From Kordia sp. (GTDB lineage Bacteria; Bacteroidota; Bacteroidia; Flavobacteriales; Flavobacteriaceae): DNA of 59,952 nucleotides. Location of the stretch: positions 1-59,952 of the forward strand of contig NVVR01000018.1 of NCBI GenBank assembly GCA_002733415.1. The letters are read 5' to 3'. A program made the position numbers and the translations under genes. Positions 1 through 8,697 of this stretch are shown piece after piece. The notes below the pieces were generated by a model. It saw only the letters and a program-made list of their open reading frames with translations. It did not search any database and was not told the DNA's origin. Position 1 is the stretch's first letter, and every line of letters begins with the position of its first letter.

Positions 1-968
1 TAGGGTATGAAAAAGTTGCCAAGAATGAATATCATAGGTTTCCAAGAGTACAGCAGAGTCACGGTGCTGGTAGTTTATGGTCGTCAGTTTCTGACCTAGT
101 AAAATGGACTAATTTATTTGCAGAAGCAAAAGGTAAATATAGAGGTTTAGTAGATTTTTTAATCACAAAAGATATGTTAACTACGGGGGAAATATCAAGT
201 TATTCTCGGGGTATTATGGTAGATGATTATAAAGGATATGAAACGATTCATCATAGTGGTTTTACTTCGGGATATCAGTCACAAGTTATAATAGTCCCTG
301 AACTAAAAATATCGGTGATAATCTTGACGAATCTTGAATCGATTAATCCTAGCCCTATTTCGTATAAAATATTAGATTTGTTTTTGAAAGATGAGGTTAA
401 AGAAAGAAAGTATTCTGATGATAAAATGGAGTACAGTTCGGAAAAATTAATTGAGTTTAAAGGAGATTATCAAGAACTGAATAGTGATTTGAGGATGACA
501 ATACAGTATGAAAATGATACCTTAAAAGCTAGGAGTAGTTTTGGGAAGTCTTTTACAAGTTTAAAGAGGTTAGATGAAAATACTTTCTGCAGAGTTGATA
601 ATCAAAGTGTGAAATATAAGTTTGGAGATAACTCTTATGATTTAATTGTTTACTTTGGTGGAACTCCTTTTTATTTTAAACAGGCATCTTATATTAAACC
701 TAGTAAGGTGAAAATTAAGGATTATGTAGGCGACTATTTTTCAGAGGAATTAAATGTAAAATACCGTCTGTTTATTGAGGAAGGGGAATTATGTCTATCT
801 TATCCTAATAACTCGAAAATTAAATTAAATTCAGGGCAAAAGGAAGAGTTTGGTACAGGAAGCAGGATGTTGTTGAGTTTCAATAGGTCAGATAAAAATC
901 AAGTAAATAGTTTTTCAGTTGCATCTGGAGGAGTTGTAAAAGACATTCTATTTCAAAAAATAAAATAA
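1..968 (+). CDS. Serine hydrolase (beta-lactamase/class C family), 5'-truncated by window edge
   Basis: The reading frame is open from base 3 to the stop at 966-968, so the gene begins before the window. The visible part carries a G-A-G-S-L-W-S-S-x-x-D-L-x-x-W segment and an H-S-G-F triad, the KTG-equivalent of beta-lactamase-family (PF00144) hydrolases. The SxxK catalytic pair must lie upstream. After about residue 130 comes a beta-rich C-terminal extension (roughly 430-960) typical of long flavobacterial members. An ATG at 174 is only an internal methionine, because conserved family sequence continues upstream of it. The stop is one base before the PadR gene, so the two are probably cotranscribed. 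The substrate is unknown; peptidase or esterase activity is possible. Confidence 0.8.
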   Translation, partial: GYEKVAKNEYHRFPRVQQSHGAGSLWSSVSDLVKWTNLFAEAKGKYRGLVDFLITKDMLTTGEISSYSRGIMVDDYKGYETIHHSGFTSGYQSQVIIVPELKISVIILTNLESINPSPISYKILDLFLKDEVKERKYSDDKMEYSSEKLIEFKGDYQELNSDLRMTIQYENDTLKARSSFGKSFTSLKRLDENTFCRVDNQSVKYKFGDNSYDLIVYFGGTPFYFKQASYIKPSKVKIKDYVGDYFSEELNVKYRLFIEEGELCLSYPNNSKIKLNSGQKEEFGTGSRMLLSFNRSDKNQVNSFSVASGGVVKDILFQKIK

Positions 969-969
969 T

Positions 970-1314
970 ATGTACTCATCAGAATTAATAAAGGGAACAT
1001 TAAAAACCATCATTTTAAAACTCTTAAAAGAGCAAGGTAAAATGTATGGATACGAAATTACCAACCGAGTAAAAGAATTAACCGATGGGAAAATTCAAAT
1101 TACTGAAGGAGCATTGTATCCTTCCTTGCATGCTCTAGAGAAAAAGGGGGAGTTGGTTACCGAAAAAGTTTTTATCGGTAAGCGAGTGCGTAAGTACTAC
1201 TCTTTAACGAAGTCAGGTAAAGTGTCTGTAGAGGAGAAAGTTACTGAGTTTTCAGAGTTTATGAAAACGATGCAAGTGTTATTAGGAACAAATACTAAAA
1301 CAGAAAATGTTTAA
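970..1314 (+). CDS. PadR family transcriptional regulator
   Basis: A 114-residue winged-helix DNA-binding protein. The segment G-x-M-Y-G-Y-E-I near residue 25 and the run I-T-E-G-A-L-Y-P-S-L-H-A-L-E-K-K-G at 44-60 are the PadR hallmark (PF03551). It is a short PadR (subfamily 2 size) with little C-terminal domain, so it probably dimerises through its last helix. It starts one base after the upstream hydrolase stop and overlaps the next gene by 8 bases. The usual arrangement is a PadR regulating the adjacent membrane-protein gene and itself. The ligand is unknown. Confidence 0.93.
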   Translation: MYSSELIKGTLKTIILKLLKEQGKMYGYEITNRVKELTDGKIQITEGALYPSLHALEKKGELVTEKVFIGKRVRKYYSLTKSGKVSVEEKVTEFSEFMKTMQVLLGTNTKTENV

Positions 1315-1981
1315 GGTTACTGATGAACATATTGATTTTATTATATCCGATTTAAAAAGAAAAGGGATTGTTTTAAAAGATTTACAAGAGAATATTGTTG
1401 ATCATGTTTGTTGTTTGACTGAAACGGAACTTCCTGAAAGTGGAAATTTTGAGGCGTATTATGAAAAAATAATAGCTCGTTTCTTTAATCAGGAATTGAA
1501 GGAGTTGCAGCAAGAAACGGATAGTTTAGTAAATTCTAAAAGTATAGATTTGTTGAAAAGCACACTTCAAGTTTCTGGGGTAATTTCCGTATTATTACTA
1601 GGGTTTGGTGTGTATTATAAATTACACCATTTAGCAGGGGCAGGGATTATATTGTTTACTGGGATGTTGTTGTTTTGTTTATTGTTTATACCATCACTGA
1701 TAATATTAAAATTTAAGGATGCTGATGCTAAACATAATATAGTTTTAGTATCTACAGCATTCATATTTACGTTGGCTGGAGGAATAGCTTGTTTGTTTAA
1801 GATAATGCAATGGCCCTACGCTAGTATTTTAATGACTATAAGTATTGTAGCGTTTTTAGTGTTGTTTATCCCGATGTATTTTGTGGTAATGAATGCTAAA
1901 CCATCGCAAAAATTCATAACATTTATTAATGTAATTATAATGTTGGTTGTGGGAATATTGTTGTTTATAATGACATTGTAA
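1307..1981 (+). CDS. Membrane protein with five predicted transmembrane helices
   Basis: A 224-residue protein. Residues 1-80 are soluble and helical, with a D-x-x-E-N-I-V-D-H-V-C-C motif common in flavobacterial proteins paired with PadR regulators. Five hydrophobic segments follow (about 83-105, 110-133, 143-166, 172-195 and 201-223). It overlaps the padR-like gene by 8 bases, so translation is probably coupled. The function is unknown; a PadR-controlled envelope or stress protein is the reasonable guess. Confidence 0.8.
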   Translation: MFKVTDEHIDFIISDLKRKGIVLKDLQENIVDHVCCLTETELPESGNFEAYYEKIIARFFNQELKELQQETDSLVNSKSIDLLKSTLQVSGVISVLLLGFGVYYKLHHLAGAGIILFTGMLLFCLLFIPSLIILKFKDADAKHNIVLVSTAFIFTLAGGIACLFKIMQWPYASILMTISIVAFLVLFIPMYFVVMNAKPSQKFITFINVIIMLVVGILLFIMTL

Positions 1982-1992
1982 AAGTGTAATTT

Positions 1993-2044
1993 CTATAAAA
2001 CAATAAAGGGTAGCTAAGTTTAGCTACCCTTTATTGTTTTATAG
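1993..2044. terminator. Bidirectional intrinsic terminator between convergent genes
   Basis: A perfect inverted repeat with 24-base arms (1993-2016 and 2021-2044) and an AGTT loop. The GC-rich core GGGTAGCTA is flanked by A/T runs on both sides, so each strand carries a U-rich tail. It lies between the end of the membrane-protein gene (+) and the end of fabD (-). Confidence 0.9.
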
Positions 2045-2055
2045 AGAATTGGTTA

Positions 2056-2949
2056 TTAAGCTTCAATATTTAAGCTTGCACCGTGAGCTTCAACTGTTCT
2101 GTCAATTTTACGCATTAAACCTTGTAATACTTTTCCAGGTCCAACTTCAGTAAAGGAAGTTCCGCCATCAGCAATCATTTTTTGAATTGATTGCGCCCAT
2201 TTAACTGGAGCAGTTAATTGTAAAATTAAGTTCTTTTTAATTTCCTCTGGGTCAGTCATCGCACTTGCTGTTACATTTTGATAAATTGGGCAAGAAGGAG
2301 TGCTAAAAGTCGTGTTTTCAATTGCTGCCGCAAGTTCTTCACGTGCTGGTTCCATCATAGGTGAATGAAAAGCGCCACCAACAGGTAATACTAAAGCTCT
2401 ACGAGCACCGGCTGCTTTTAAGGCTTCACAAGCAGCGTTAATCGCTTCAATTTCTCCAGATATTACTAATTGACCCGGGCAATTATAGTTAGCAGGAACC
2501 ACAATTCCTTCAGTCATTGCACAAGTTTTTTCAACAACGTCATTGTCTAGTCCTAAAACTGCAGCCATAGTACTTGGTTGTGCATCGCATGCTTTTTGCA
2601 TAGCCATAGCACGTTGAGAAACTAGTTTTAAGCCATCTTCAAAAGTTAAAGCTCCACTAGTTACTAATGCTGAAAACTCTCCTAAGGAGTGTCCTGCAAC
2701 CATCTCTGGTTTAAAGGTGTCTCCTAAGGTTTTTGCTAAAATTACGGAGTGTAAAAATATAGCAGGTTGTGTAACTTTTGTTTCTTTTAATTGTTCAGCG
2801 GTTCCTTCAAACATGATATCGGTAATATTAAATCCTAATATATCGTTTGCTTTATTAAACAATTCTTGTGCTTCAGGAGAGTTTTCGTATAAATCCAATC
2901 CCATTCCTGAAAATTGAGCTCCTTGTCCTGGAAAAATGTATGCTTTCAT
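2056..2949 (-). CDS. fabD: Malonyl-CoA:ACP transacylase (FabD)
   Basis: Transfers malonyl from CoA to acyl carrier protein at the start of fatty acid synthesis, in the cytosol. Length is 297 residues, normal for the family. The oxyanion motif GQGAQ is at residues 8-12, the nucleophile serine at 88 in GHSLGE, and the partner histidine at 195 in GAFHSP. It is monocistronic, with a terminator shared with the convergent gene downstream. A TAnnTTTG-type promoter lies about 200 bases upstream, giving a long leader. Confidence 0.96.
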   Translation of the reverse strand: MKAYIFPGQGAQFSGMGLDLYENSPEAQELFNKANDILGFNITDIMFEGTAEQLKETKVTQPAIFLHSVILAKTLGDTFKPEMVAGHSLGEFSALVTSGALTFEDGLKLVSQRAMAMQKACDAQPSTMAAVLGLDNDVVEKTCAMTEGIVVPANYNCPGQLVISGEIEAINAACEALKAAGARRALVLPVGGAFHSPMMEPAREELAAAIENTTFSTPSCPIYQNVTASAMTDPEEIKKNLILQLTAPVKWAQSIQKMIADGGTSFTEVGPGKVLQGLMRKIDRTVEAHGASLNIEA

Positions 2950-3145
2950 GTGTTTAAAATTTTATAATGGTTAAAATATTCTAAAATTTGAGAACCCATG
3001 TAACCACTCGTTACTCTCGTTCTCTCATGAATTTATTTTAATCATATCCCTCAGGGGGATTTTATGATTTAAAAAATTCATATTCGTTTCATAATATATT
3101 TTTTTAAAAGTTTCTGTTTAAAAAGAAACTGTTATTTTAAGTTTT
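2950..3145 (-). other. Long, hairpin-rich 5' leader of fabD
   Basis: No ORF is visible. If the promoter at 3152-3184 is real, the fabD transcript begins with about 195 untranslated bases. Three possible stems occur: AGTTTCT/AGAAACT (3109-3115 with 3124-3130), a stem around ATCCC-TCAGG-GGGAT (about 3036-3080) and GAGAAC/GTTCTC (2990-2995 with 3019-3024). A regulatory role is inference only. Confidence 0.35.
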
Positions 3146-3151
3146 AAGGTG

Positions 3152-3184
3152 CAAAAATACGGAAATAAATGTAAAACAGTACAA
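3152..3184 (-). promoter_or_regulatory. Putative Bacteroidota promoter for fabD
   Basis: Read on the minus strand, a -7 element TATTTTTG (3152-3159, matching TAnnTTTG) lies 22 bases from a TTG -33 element (3182-3184). This spacing is within the range known for Flavobacterium sigma-A promoters. Confidence 0.45.
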
Positions 3185-3187
3185 TTA

Positions 3188-3226
3188 AACAGTCCTCATA
3201 GGTTTTTTAAACCTGTGAGGACTGTT
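3188..3226 (-). terminator. Intrinsic terminator after folA
   Basis: An 18-base stem (3188-3205 with 3209-3226) with one G-U pair and a 3-base loop, followed on the minus strand by a U-rich stretch. It lies about 40 bases past the end of the 2TM-DHFR gene. Confidence 0.75.
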
Positions 3227-3267
3227 GTTAAATTATTGAGAGTATCCGATTGCAAACTACTTACGGA

Positions 3268-4116
3268 TTACACTCTTTCATAAGTGATAAAACTATAATC
3301 GTACTCATGTTTTTCATCCTTATGGCATTCTTCACGGGCAATCTCTTTCCATGATTTATTTAATTCTGGAAAATAGGTGTCTGCCTCAAAAGGATGATGT
3401 ACTCTAGTAAGTTCTATTCTATGAGCAATACTCAATGCTTGTTTGTATATTTCTCCACCGCCAATTATAAAAGGCTGTGAGTCTTCTGTGGTAATTTGTA
3501 GGGCTTCTTCTAGTGAATGAACTACAACTGCATTTTCAGCGGTATAATTACGATCTCTAGTAATTACTACGTTAGTTCTGTTTGGTAGTGCTTTTGGGAA
3601 GCTTTCAAAAGTTTTACGTCCCATAATTATTGCGTGACCAGAGGTTAGTTTTTTAAACCGTTTTAAATCGTTGCTTAGGTGCCAGATTAATTTATTGTCT
3701 TTACCAATTTCGTTATTTTCCGCAGCAGCTGCTATAAGTGTAATCATTTGATTGTTTTTTTGATAACTAGTTACTTCTTCTTGGATATTAAACTCCTTTA
3801 AAACTTTCTTTTCCAACTTCGTAACTTTTTTATCATGCTTGGCTAGTATTTTATCCGTTTGTATACGTTCCCATTCTTTCCCGAAAAAACGATTGGTTAT
3901 AAAAACATTCACCACATGAATTAGGAATAAGAATCCCCAAATAACAATGGCAATTAAATACCAATTAGTAATAATATCTTCACCAATTCTTAATCCTTTG
4001 TTTAGGATAGCTAATGTAATAGCGCCTAAAACAAATAGGATAAAATGAAAGTACAAACGTTTTTTTTGTTTGGTGCGTATTCTTGCGTTTTCGTATTGTT
4101 CGTGTTGGTTTTGCAT
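3268..4116 (-). CDS. folA: Two-transmembrane domain fused to dihydrofolate reductase
   Basis: Residues 1-110 form a 2TM domain (PF13239-like). It has a Y-E-N-A-R-x-R-x-x-x-K-K-R start, membrane helices at about 23-38 and 52-73, then F-F-G-K-E-W-E and a basic coiled stretch. Residues 124-282 are a complete DHFR: MITLIAAAAENNEIG, catalytic Asp150 in H-L-S-N-D-L, G-R-K-T-F-E-S and I-G-G-G-E-I-Y. DHFR reduces dihydrofolate to tetrahydrofolate with NADPH, and thyA immediately upstream generates its substrate. Met124 (ATG at 3747-3745) is the normal start of a free-standing DHFR, and the junction crosses a run of seven A. This may be a true fusion that tethers DHFR to the inner membrane, or two genes joined by a one-base homopolymer change; both are discussed in the findings. 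The DHFR call itself is secure. Confidence 0.9.
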   Translation of the reverse strand: MQNQHEQYENARIRTKQKKRLYFHFILFVLGAITLAILNKGLRIGEDIITNWYLIAIVIWGFLFLIHVVNVFITNRFFGKEWERIQTDKILAKHDKKVTKLEKKVLKEFNIQEEVTSYQKNNQMITLIAAAAENNEIGKDNKLIWHLSNDLKRFKKLTSGHAIIMGRKTFESFPKALPNRTNVVITRDRNYTAENAVVVHSLEEALQITTEDSQPFIIGGGEIYKQALSIAHRIELTRVHHPFEADTYFPELNKSWKEIAREECHKDEKHEYDYSFITYERV

Positions 4117-4128
4117 ATTGTATTTTTG

Positions 4129-4953
4129 TTAAACAGCAACAATCCCTCTAATTCCAGGATGTGGATTATAATTTACCAATTCAAAATCGTCAAAAGTAAA
4201 CTTTTCAATGTTTTTAATATTCGGATTCATTTTCATAGTAGGCAACGCTCTAGTTTCTCTAGATAATTGCAATTCAAATTGTTCTTTATGGTTGTTGTAA
4301 ATATGAGCATCGCCAAAAGTATGTATAAACTCACCAACTTCTAAATCGCAAACTTGAGCAATCATCATGGTAAATAAAGCATAAGAAGCAATATTAAAAG
4401 GCACTCCTAAAAAGATGTCAGCACTGCGCTGATATAATTGACATGATAATTTACCATCAGCTACATAAAATTGAAAGAACGCGTGGCAAGGAGGTAAGGC
4501 AGCTTTGTTGTTGGCTACATTCTCGCTAAAAGAAACGGAAGTATCAGGTAATACAGAAGGATTCCATGCAGCAACTAACATTCGTCTGCTATCTGGGTTG
4601 TTTTTAATAGTTGTAATTACTTCTTGTAATTGATCAATATCATCAGAGTTCCAATTACGCCATTGGTGTCCGTAAACAGGTCCAAGGTCGCCATTTTCAT
4701 CAGCCCAATCATTCCAAATTTTAACACCGTTATCTTGTAGGTATTTGATATTGGTATCACCTTTTATAAACCACAACAATTCATGAATAATAGATTTTAA
4801 GTGCAGTTTTTTAGTGGTTACCATAGGGAAACCTTCACTTAAATCAAATCGCATTTGATAGCCAAAAACACTTTTAGTTCCTGTTCCTGTTCTATCTCCT
4901 TTTTCATTTCCGTTTGCTAAAACGTGTTCAACCAAATCGATATATTGTTTCAT
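4129..4953 (-). CDS. thyA: Thymidylate synthase (ThyA)
   Basis: Methylates dUMP to dTMP with methylene-tetrahydrofolate and releases dihydrofolate for the adjacent DHFR. It has 274 residues against 264 in E. coli, with the extra residues in an insertion near 138-150. Nucleophile Cys156 sits in L-P-P-C-H, phosphate-binding Arg residues in D-S-R-R (121-124), and the C-terminal valine end (I-V-A-V) is present. It lies 12 bases upstream of folA on the same strand, so the two form a thyA-folA operon. Confidence 0.97.
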   Translation of the reverse strand: MKQYIDLVEHVLANGNEKGDRTGTGTKSVFGYQMRFDLSEGFPMVTTKKLHLKSIIHELLWFIKGDTNIKYLQDNGVKIWNDWADENGDLGPVYGHQWRNWNSDDIDQLQEVITTIKNNPDSRRMLVAAWNPSVLPDTSVSFSENVANNKAALPPCHAFFQFYVADGKLSCQLYQRSADIFLGVPFNIASYALFTMMIAQVCDLEVGEFIHTFGDAHIYNNHKEQFELQLSRETRALPTMKMNPNIKNIEKFTFDDFELVNYNPHPGIRGIVAV

Positions 4954-4983
4954 TCTGTACTTGTTATAATGAGAGTACTAAAG

Positions 4984-5018
4984 TAAAAAAAAAGCTTCAA
5001 GCTGAGGAGCTTGAAGCT
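4984..5018 (-). terminator. Intrinsic terminator after the nucleoside transporter gene
   Basis: A perfect 11-base stem AGCTTCAAGCT/AGCTTGAAGCT (4993-5003 with 5008-5018) and GAGG loop. On the minus strand it is followed by a U run of about nine. Confidence 0.88.
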
Positions 5019-5085
5019 AATGATTTATTAAAAGGTTATTAACCGATTATAATTGATGAAATCATCTATCTGTGGCGATTCTCGA

Positions 5086-6834
5086 CTATCCGATAATCAT
5101 CCCAGCAATAGTAGCTGAAATCAATGAGGCAATTGTACCTCCGATTAAGGCCTTTATTCCGAATTTAGATAATGTTTTACGTTGTCCGGGTGCTAATGAA
5201 CCTATTCCTCCAATTTGAATACCTATAGATGCAAAGTTAGCAAACCCACATAGCATATAAGTAGCCATGATAATAGATTTATTGTATGTTAAGTGAGTTT
5301 CATTAGCTACATTTTTCAGTTCGGCTAACTGTATATAACCTACAAATTCACTTGCTGCTAACTTGATGCCTAGTAATTGTCCCATCATCATTATGTCTTC
5401 TTTAGCAATTCCAATTAACCACATTAATGGTGCGAATACGGTTCCTAAAATGAATTCTAGTGATAGAGAATCATATTGCGTATTGTTTGAAATAACTTGA
5501 TTTAAAGATGTAAAATGCCAATTGAGGTTTAATGATTTAATCGTCAGGCCGTCAAATGAGGCTACTCCTCCTAAAACACCATTTATCATTGCGATAAACG
5601 CAATAAAGACTAATAGCATTGCCCCGACATTAACGGCTAATTTTAGTCCTTCGGTAGTACCATTAGCAATAGCATCTAGTATGTTAGACCCAATTTTTTC
5701 TAAAGAAACACTAACATCAGTATTTATAGCTTCAGTTTGTGGGTATAATATTTTTGAAATAACGATAGCTCCTGGTGCTGCCATTACAGATGCAGCTAAC
5801 AAGTGTTTCGCGAATTTTAGTTTTAAAGCAGGATCGTCACCTCCTAAAAAGCCAATATAAGCAGCTAATACAGCTCCAGCTACTGTTGCCATACCGCCAA
5901 TCATCACTAGTAGCATTTCAGACTTATTCATTTTTTCTAAATAAGCTTTTATTAATAAAGGCGCTTCGGTTTGTCCTAAGAAAATATTACCAGCAACACT
6001 TAAGCTTTCTGCTCCAGAAATTTTCAACATTTTAGATAAGGTCCAAGCCAATCCTTTTACAACTTTTTGAATGATTCCTAAATAGAATAACACAGAAGTT
6101 AAAGCAGAGAAAAACAATATGGTAGGTAGTACTTGAAAAGCAAAGATGAATCCGAATGACTTGATGTTCATCATGCCTCCAAATAAAAACTTACTTCCTG
6201 ATCCAGTGAACTCTAGTACTTCTATAAAAAATTTACCGACAAAATCAAATATAGATTGAATAAAGGGCACTTTTAAAACACAAACAGCAATGATAAGTTG
6301 AAAACTAATCCCGATTCCAACTGTTTTCCAGTTGATGTTTTTTCTATCATTACTAAAAAGAAAAGCAATGAGTATTAAAGAAATCATTCCTAAAACTCCT
6401 CTCCATAAGCTTTTCATTGAAAAACCTTGACTGGGAATTATAGTGTTAGTTGTTGATGCTTCAACTGGAATTTCTTCAGTTTTAAGAATATCTTTTTTGA
6501 AAGAATATTTGGTGGTGTTTTCTGTAAAAACTAGTGTCGAATCTGTATGCTCAGTAATACGATATCTTCTAATAGTATCATTAGGTTGCGTGTAATAGAA
6601 GATTAATAAATCATTCTGTAAAATATAATCACCTTTGGCTTTTAAATGGTTTTTTGATGCTAATTCGTATTCAAATTGATTACTTTGTAAAGTTAAGAAA
6701 TCAGTGTCAGAATCTATTTGAATGATGCTAGAATCGTTTTTTTCAATTGAATTAAATTGCCATTTCTGGTCAATGTTTTGCCCAAATGAACAAGCGCTAA
6801 TTAAAATGATTAGGCAGGTTAAGAAAAGTTTCAT
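5086..6834 (-). CDS. Concentrative nucleoside transporter (NupC/CNT family) with N-terminal periplasmic domain
   Basis: A sodium- or proton-coupled nucleoside uptake protein of the inner membrane. I place the start at the ATG ending at 6834 because it opens a signal sequence (MKLFLTCLIILISACSFG); a longer frame to 6879 adds 15 unconvincing residues. Residues about 20-130 are a soluble beta-rich domain resembling a small lipocalin-like fold, with a possible lipobox I-S-A-C. The CNT domain fills the rest, with many helices and the conserved L-G-Q-T-E-A-P-L and E-F-V-G-Y motifs. It follows the bifunctional-nuclease gene by about 50 bases on the same strand and ends at a strong terminator. Confidence 0.88.
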   Translation of the reverse strand: MKLFLTCLIILISACSFGQNIDQKWQFNSIEKNDSSIIQIDSDTDFLTLQSNQFEYELASKNHLKAKGDYILQNDLLIFYYTQPNDTIRRYRITEHTDSTLVFTENTTKYSFKKDILKTEEIPVEASTTNTIIPSQGFSMKSLWRGVLGMISLILIAFLFSNDRKNINWKTVGIGISFQLIIAVCVLKVPFIQSIFDFVGKFFIEVLEFTGSGSKFLFGGMMNIKSFGFIFAFQVLPTILFFSALTSVLFYLGIIQKVVKGLAWTLSKMLKISGAESLSVAGNIFLGQTEAPLLIKAYLEKMNKSEMLLVMIGGMATVAGAVLAAYIGFLGGDDPALKLKFAKHLLAASVMAAPGAIVISKILYPQTEAINTDVSVSLEKIGSNILDAIANGTTEGLKLAVNVGAMLLVFIAFIAMINGVLGGVASFDGLTIKSLNLNWHFTSLNQVISNNTQYDSLSLEFILGTVFAPLMWLIGIAKEDIMMMGQLLGIKLAASEFVGYIQLAELKNVANETHLTYNKSIIMATYMLCGFANFASIGIQIGGIGSLAPGQRKTLSKFGIKALIGGTIASLISATIAGMIIG

Positions 6835-6887
6835 AGAAAGTATAAAGTATTTGGAGTAACAATAACCTAACAACCACAATTAGTTTA

Positions 6888-7487
6888 TTATTCTCTTTTA
6901 GAAATTTCGTCTCTAATTTTTACGGCAGCTTCATAGTCTTCATTAGCTACTGCTTCACTTAGTGCTTCGTTTAATTCTTGTAAAGTTAGGTGAGAATGAT
7001 TTGTTGTTGGGTCTTGTTCTTCAAAAACAATATCTTCATTTAACATATCTTCTGGGTCATCTTCTTTAGCGGGTAAATTTAAATAAATACCGGCTTTGTC
7101 AAGAATGTTTTTATAGGTAAATATTGGTGCGTTAAAACGTAATGCTAATGCAATAGCATCGGAAGTTCTAGCGTCAATAATTTCTTCTATTTTATCGCGT
7201 TCACAAATGATACTTGAGTAAAAAACTCCATCAACTAATTTATGAATAATGACTTGTTTTACGATAATTTGAAATCTATCAGCAAAACTTTTAAACAAAT
7301 CATGTGTTAGAGGTCTTGGAGGTTTTATCTCTTTTTCTAAAGCAATAGCAATAGATTGCGCCTCAAATGCGCCAATAACAATTGGTAGTTTTCTCTCGCC
7401 ATCAACTTCTGTTAGGATAAGTGCGTATGCACCATTTTGTGTTTGGCTATAGGATATTCCTTTAATATTTAGTCGTACTAAACTCAT
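6888..7487 (-). CDS. Bifunctional nuclease family protein (BFN/DUF151) with UVR motif
   Basis: A 199-residue protein. Residues 1-135 match the BFN domain (PF02577): I-x-Y-S-Q-x-x-x-G-A-Y-A-L-I-L-T-E, L-P-I-V-I-G, D-A-R-x-S-D-A-I-A-L-A. The C-terminus (about 165-198, L-N-E-A-L-S-E-A-V-A-N-E-D-Y-E-A-A) is a UvrB/UvrC interaction motif. The nuclease label comes from a plant relative, and bacterial function is uncertain; a role in DNA or RNA handling is inferred. It is transcribed toward the nucleoside transporter gene. Confidence 0.9.
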   Translation of the reverse strand: MSLVRLNIKGISYSQTQNGAYALILTEVDGERKLPIVIGAFEAQSIAIALEKEIKPPRPLTHDLFKSFADRFQIIVKQVIIHKLVDGVFYSSIICERDKIEEIIDARTSDAIALALRFNAPIFTYKNILDKAGIYLNLPAKEDDPEDMLNEDIVFEEQDPTTNHSHLTLQELNEALSEAVANEDYEAAVKIRDEISKRE

Positions 7488-7580
7488 CTTTAGTGATTCA
7501 AAGATTTAAAAATTAAACGATTTAATACTTAAAGTTATGCAATGCAGTTCTAAAAGCGGCAAATCATTATATTAAAATAC

Positions 7581-7628
7581 AAAAAGCTATCTAAATTTAG
7601 GACGCTATTGGTCACAAATTTAGATAGC
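7581..7628 (-). terminator. Intrinsic terminator after etfA
   Basis: A perfect 13-base stem (7586-7598 with 7616-7628), 17-base loop, and five U residues on the minus-strand transcript. Confidence 0.7.
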
Positions 7629-7655
7629 CCTTATAGATGCACAATTTATAAAAAA

Positions 7656-8624
7656 TTATGCGTTTTGCGCTTTAAAAGCTTTTAATTTTTCAATTAAGGT
7701 TGGTACAACTTCAAAAGCATCACCTACAATACCATAATCAGCAGCCTTAAAGAAAGGCGCTTCAGGGTCAGTATTGATAACTACTTTTACTTTAGAAGCG
7801 TTAATTCCAGCTAAATGTTGGATAGCTCCGGAAATACCAATTGCAATATATAAGTTAGAAGCTACTGGCTTACCAGTTTGTCCTACATGCTCATTATGTG
7901 GTCTCCACCCTAAGTCAGAAACTGGCTTTGAACATGCTGTAGCTGCACCAAGTACCTCGGCAAGTTCTTCAATCATTCCCCAGTTTTCAGGACCTTTTAA
8001 TCCTCTACCAGCAGAAACTACTATATCAGCATCTGCAATAGTAACTTTACCTGTAGTTTTGTCAACTGCAGTTACTGTTGTTGCTAAGTGTGCATCGTTT
8101 ATAGTAATATCAAAATTTTCTTGAATAATGCTAGTTGCATTTTCTTTTAATCCGAATGCGTTTTTAGCTAAAGCGATTACTTTATTATCACTTGATATTT
8201 CAGTTATGCTAAACGCTTTATTTGAAAAAGCAGTTCTTTTCACTTTAAAAGGAGAAGTGCTTACAGGTAATGCGATAACATTAGATGCGTAACCTGCATT
8301 TAAATTACTAGCAACTAAAGGAGATAAATATTTTCCGTTAGTTGTAGAAGTCATTACAATAAGAGTAGCGTTTTCTTTTTCTGCAGCCTGTTTGACTACA
8401 TCAGCATATGCTCTTGCGTTAAAGTTTTCTAAAGCTGAACTAGTTACTGTTAGTAACTTATCAACTCCATACTGCCCTAATTCGTCAGTTTCAGAAGCAT
8501 TAATAGCAACAGCAGTAACAGTTGTTCCTAAAGTGTTTGCAATCTCTTTTGCATATGAAGCAACCTCTAAAGTTGCTTTGTTGAATTTTCCGTTATTTGA
8601 TTCAGCGAATATTAAAACAGACAT
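7656..8624 (-). CDS. etfA: Electron transfer flavoprotein subunit alpha
   Basis: The FAD-binding subunit of ETF, which carries electrons from acyl-CoA and related dehydrogenases to the quinone pool. It has 322 residues, a standard length. The C-terminal FAD domain shows V-S-A-G-R-G-L-K-G-P-E-N-W, then S-K-P-V-S-D-L-G-W, H-V-G-Q-T-G-K and A-I-G-I-S-G-A-I-Q-H. It lies 73 bases downstream of etfB on the same strand and ends in a terminator, giving an etfBA operon. Confidence 0.97.
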   Translation of the reverse strand: MSVLIFAESNNGKFNKATLEVASYAKEIANTLGTTVTAVAINASETDELGQYGVDKLLTVTSSALENFNARAYADVVKQAAEKENATLIVMTSTTNGKYLSPLVASNLNAGYASNVIALPVSTSPFKVKRTAFSNKAFSITEISSDNKVIALAKNAFGLKENATSIIQENFDITINDAHLATTVTAVDKTTGKVTIADADIVVSAGRGLKGPENWGMIEELAEVLGAATACSKPVSDLGWRPHNEHVGQTGKPVASNLYIAIGISGAIQHLAGINASKVKVVINTDPEAPFFKAADYGIVGDAFEVVPTLIEKLKAFKAQNA

Positions 8625-8697
8625 AATGTGTATTGTATTAAAAATTAAAAAATAAATGATTCAAAATTTAAATCATTTAAGTTGTTTCTGTAATGGC

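Noticed and set aside
6835..6879. Longer frame for the nucleoside transporter
   Set aside because: It would place 15 residues before a clear signal peptide; the ATG at 6834 is the better start.
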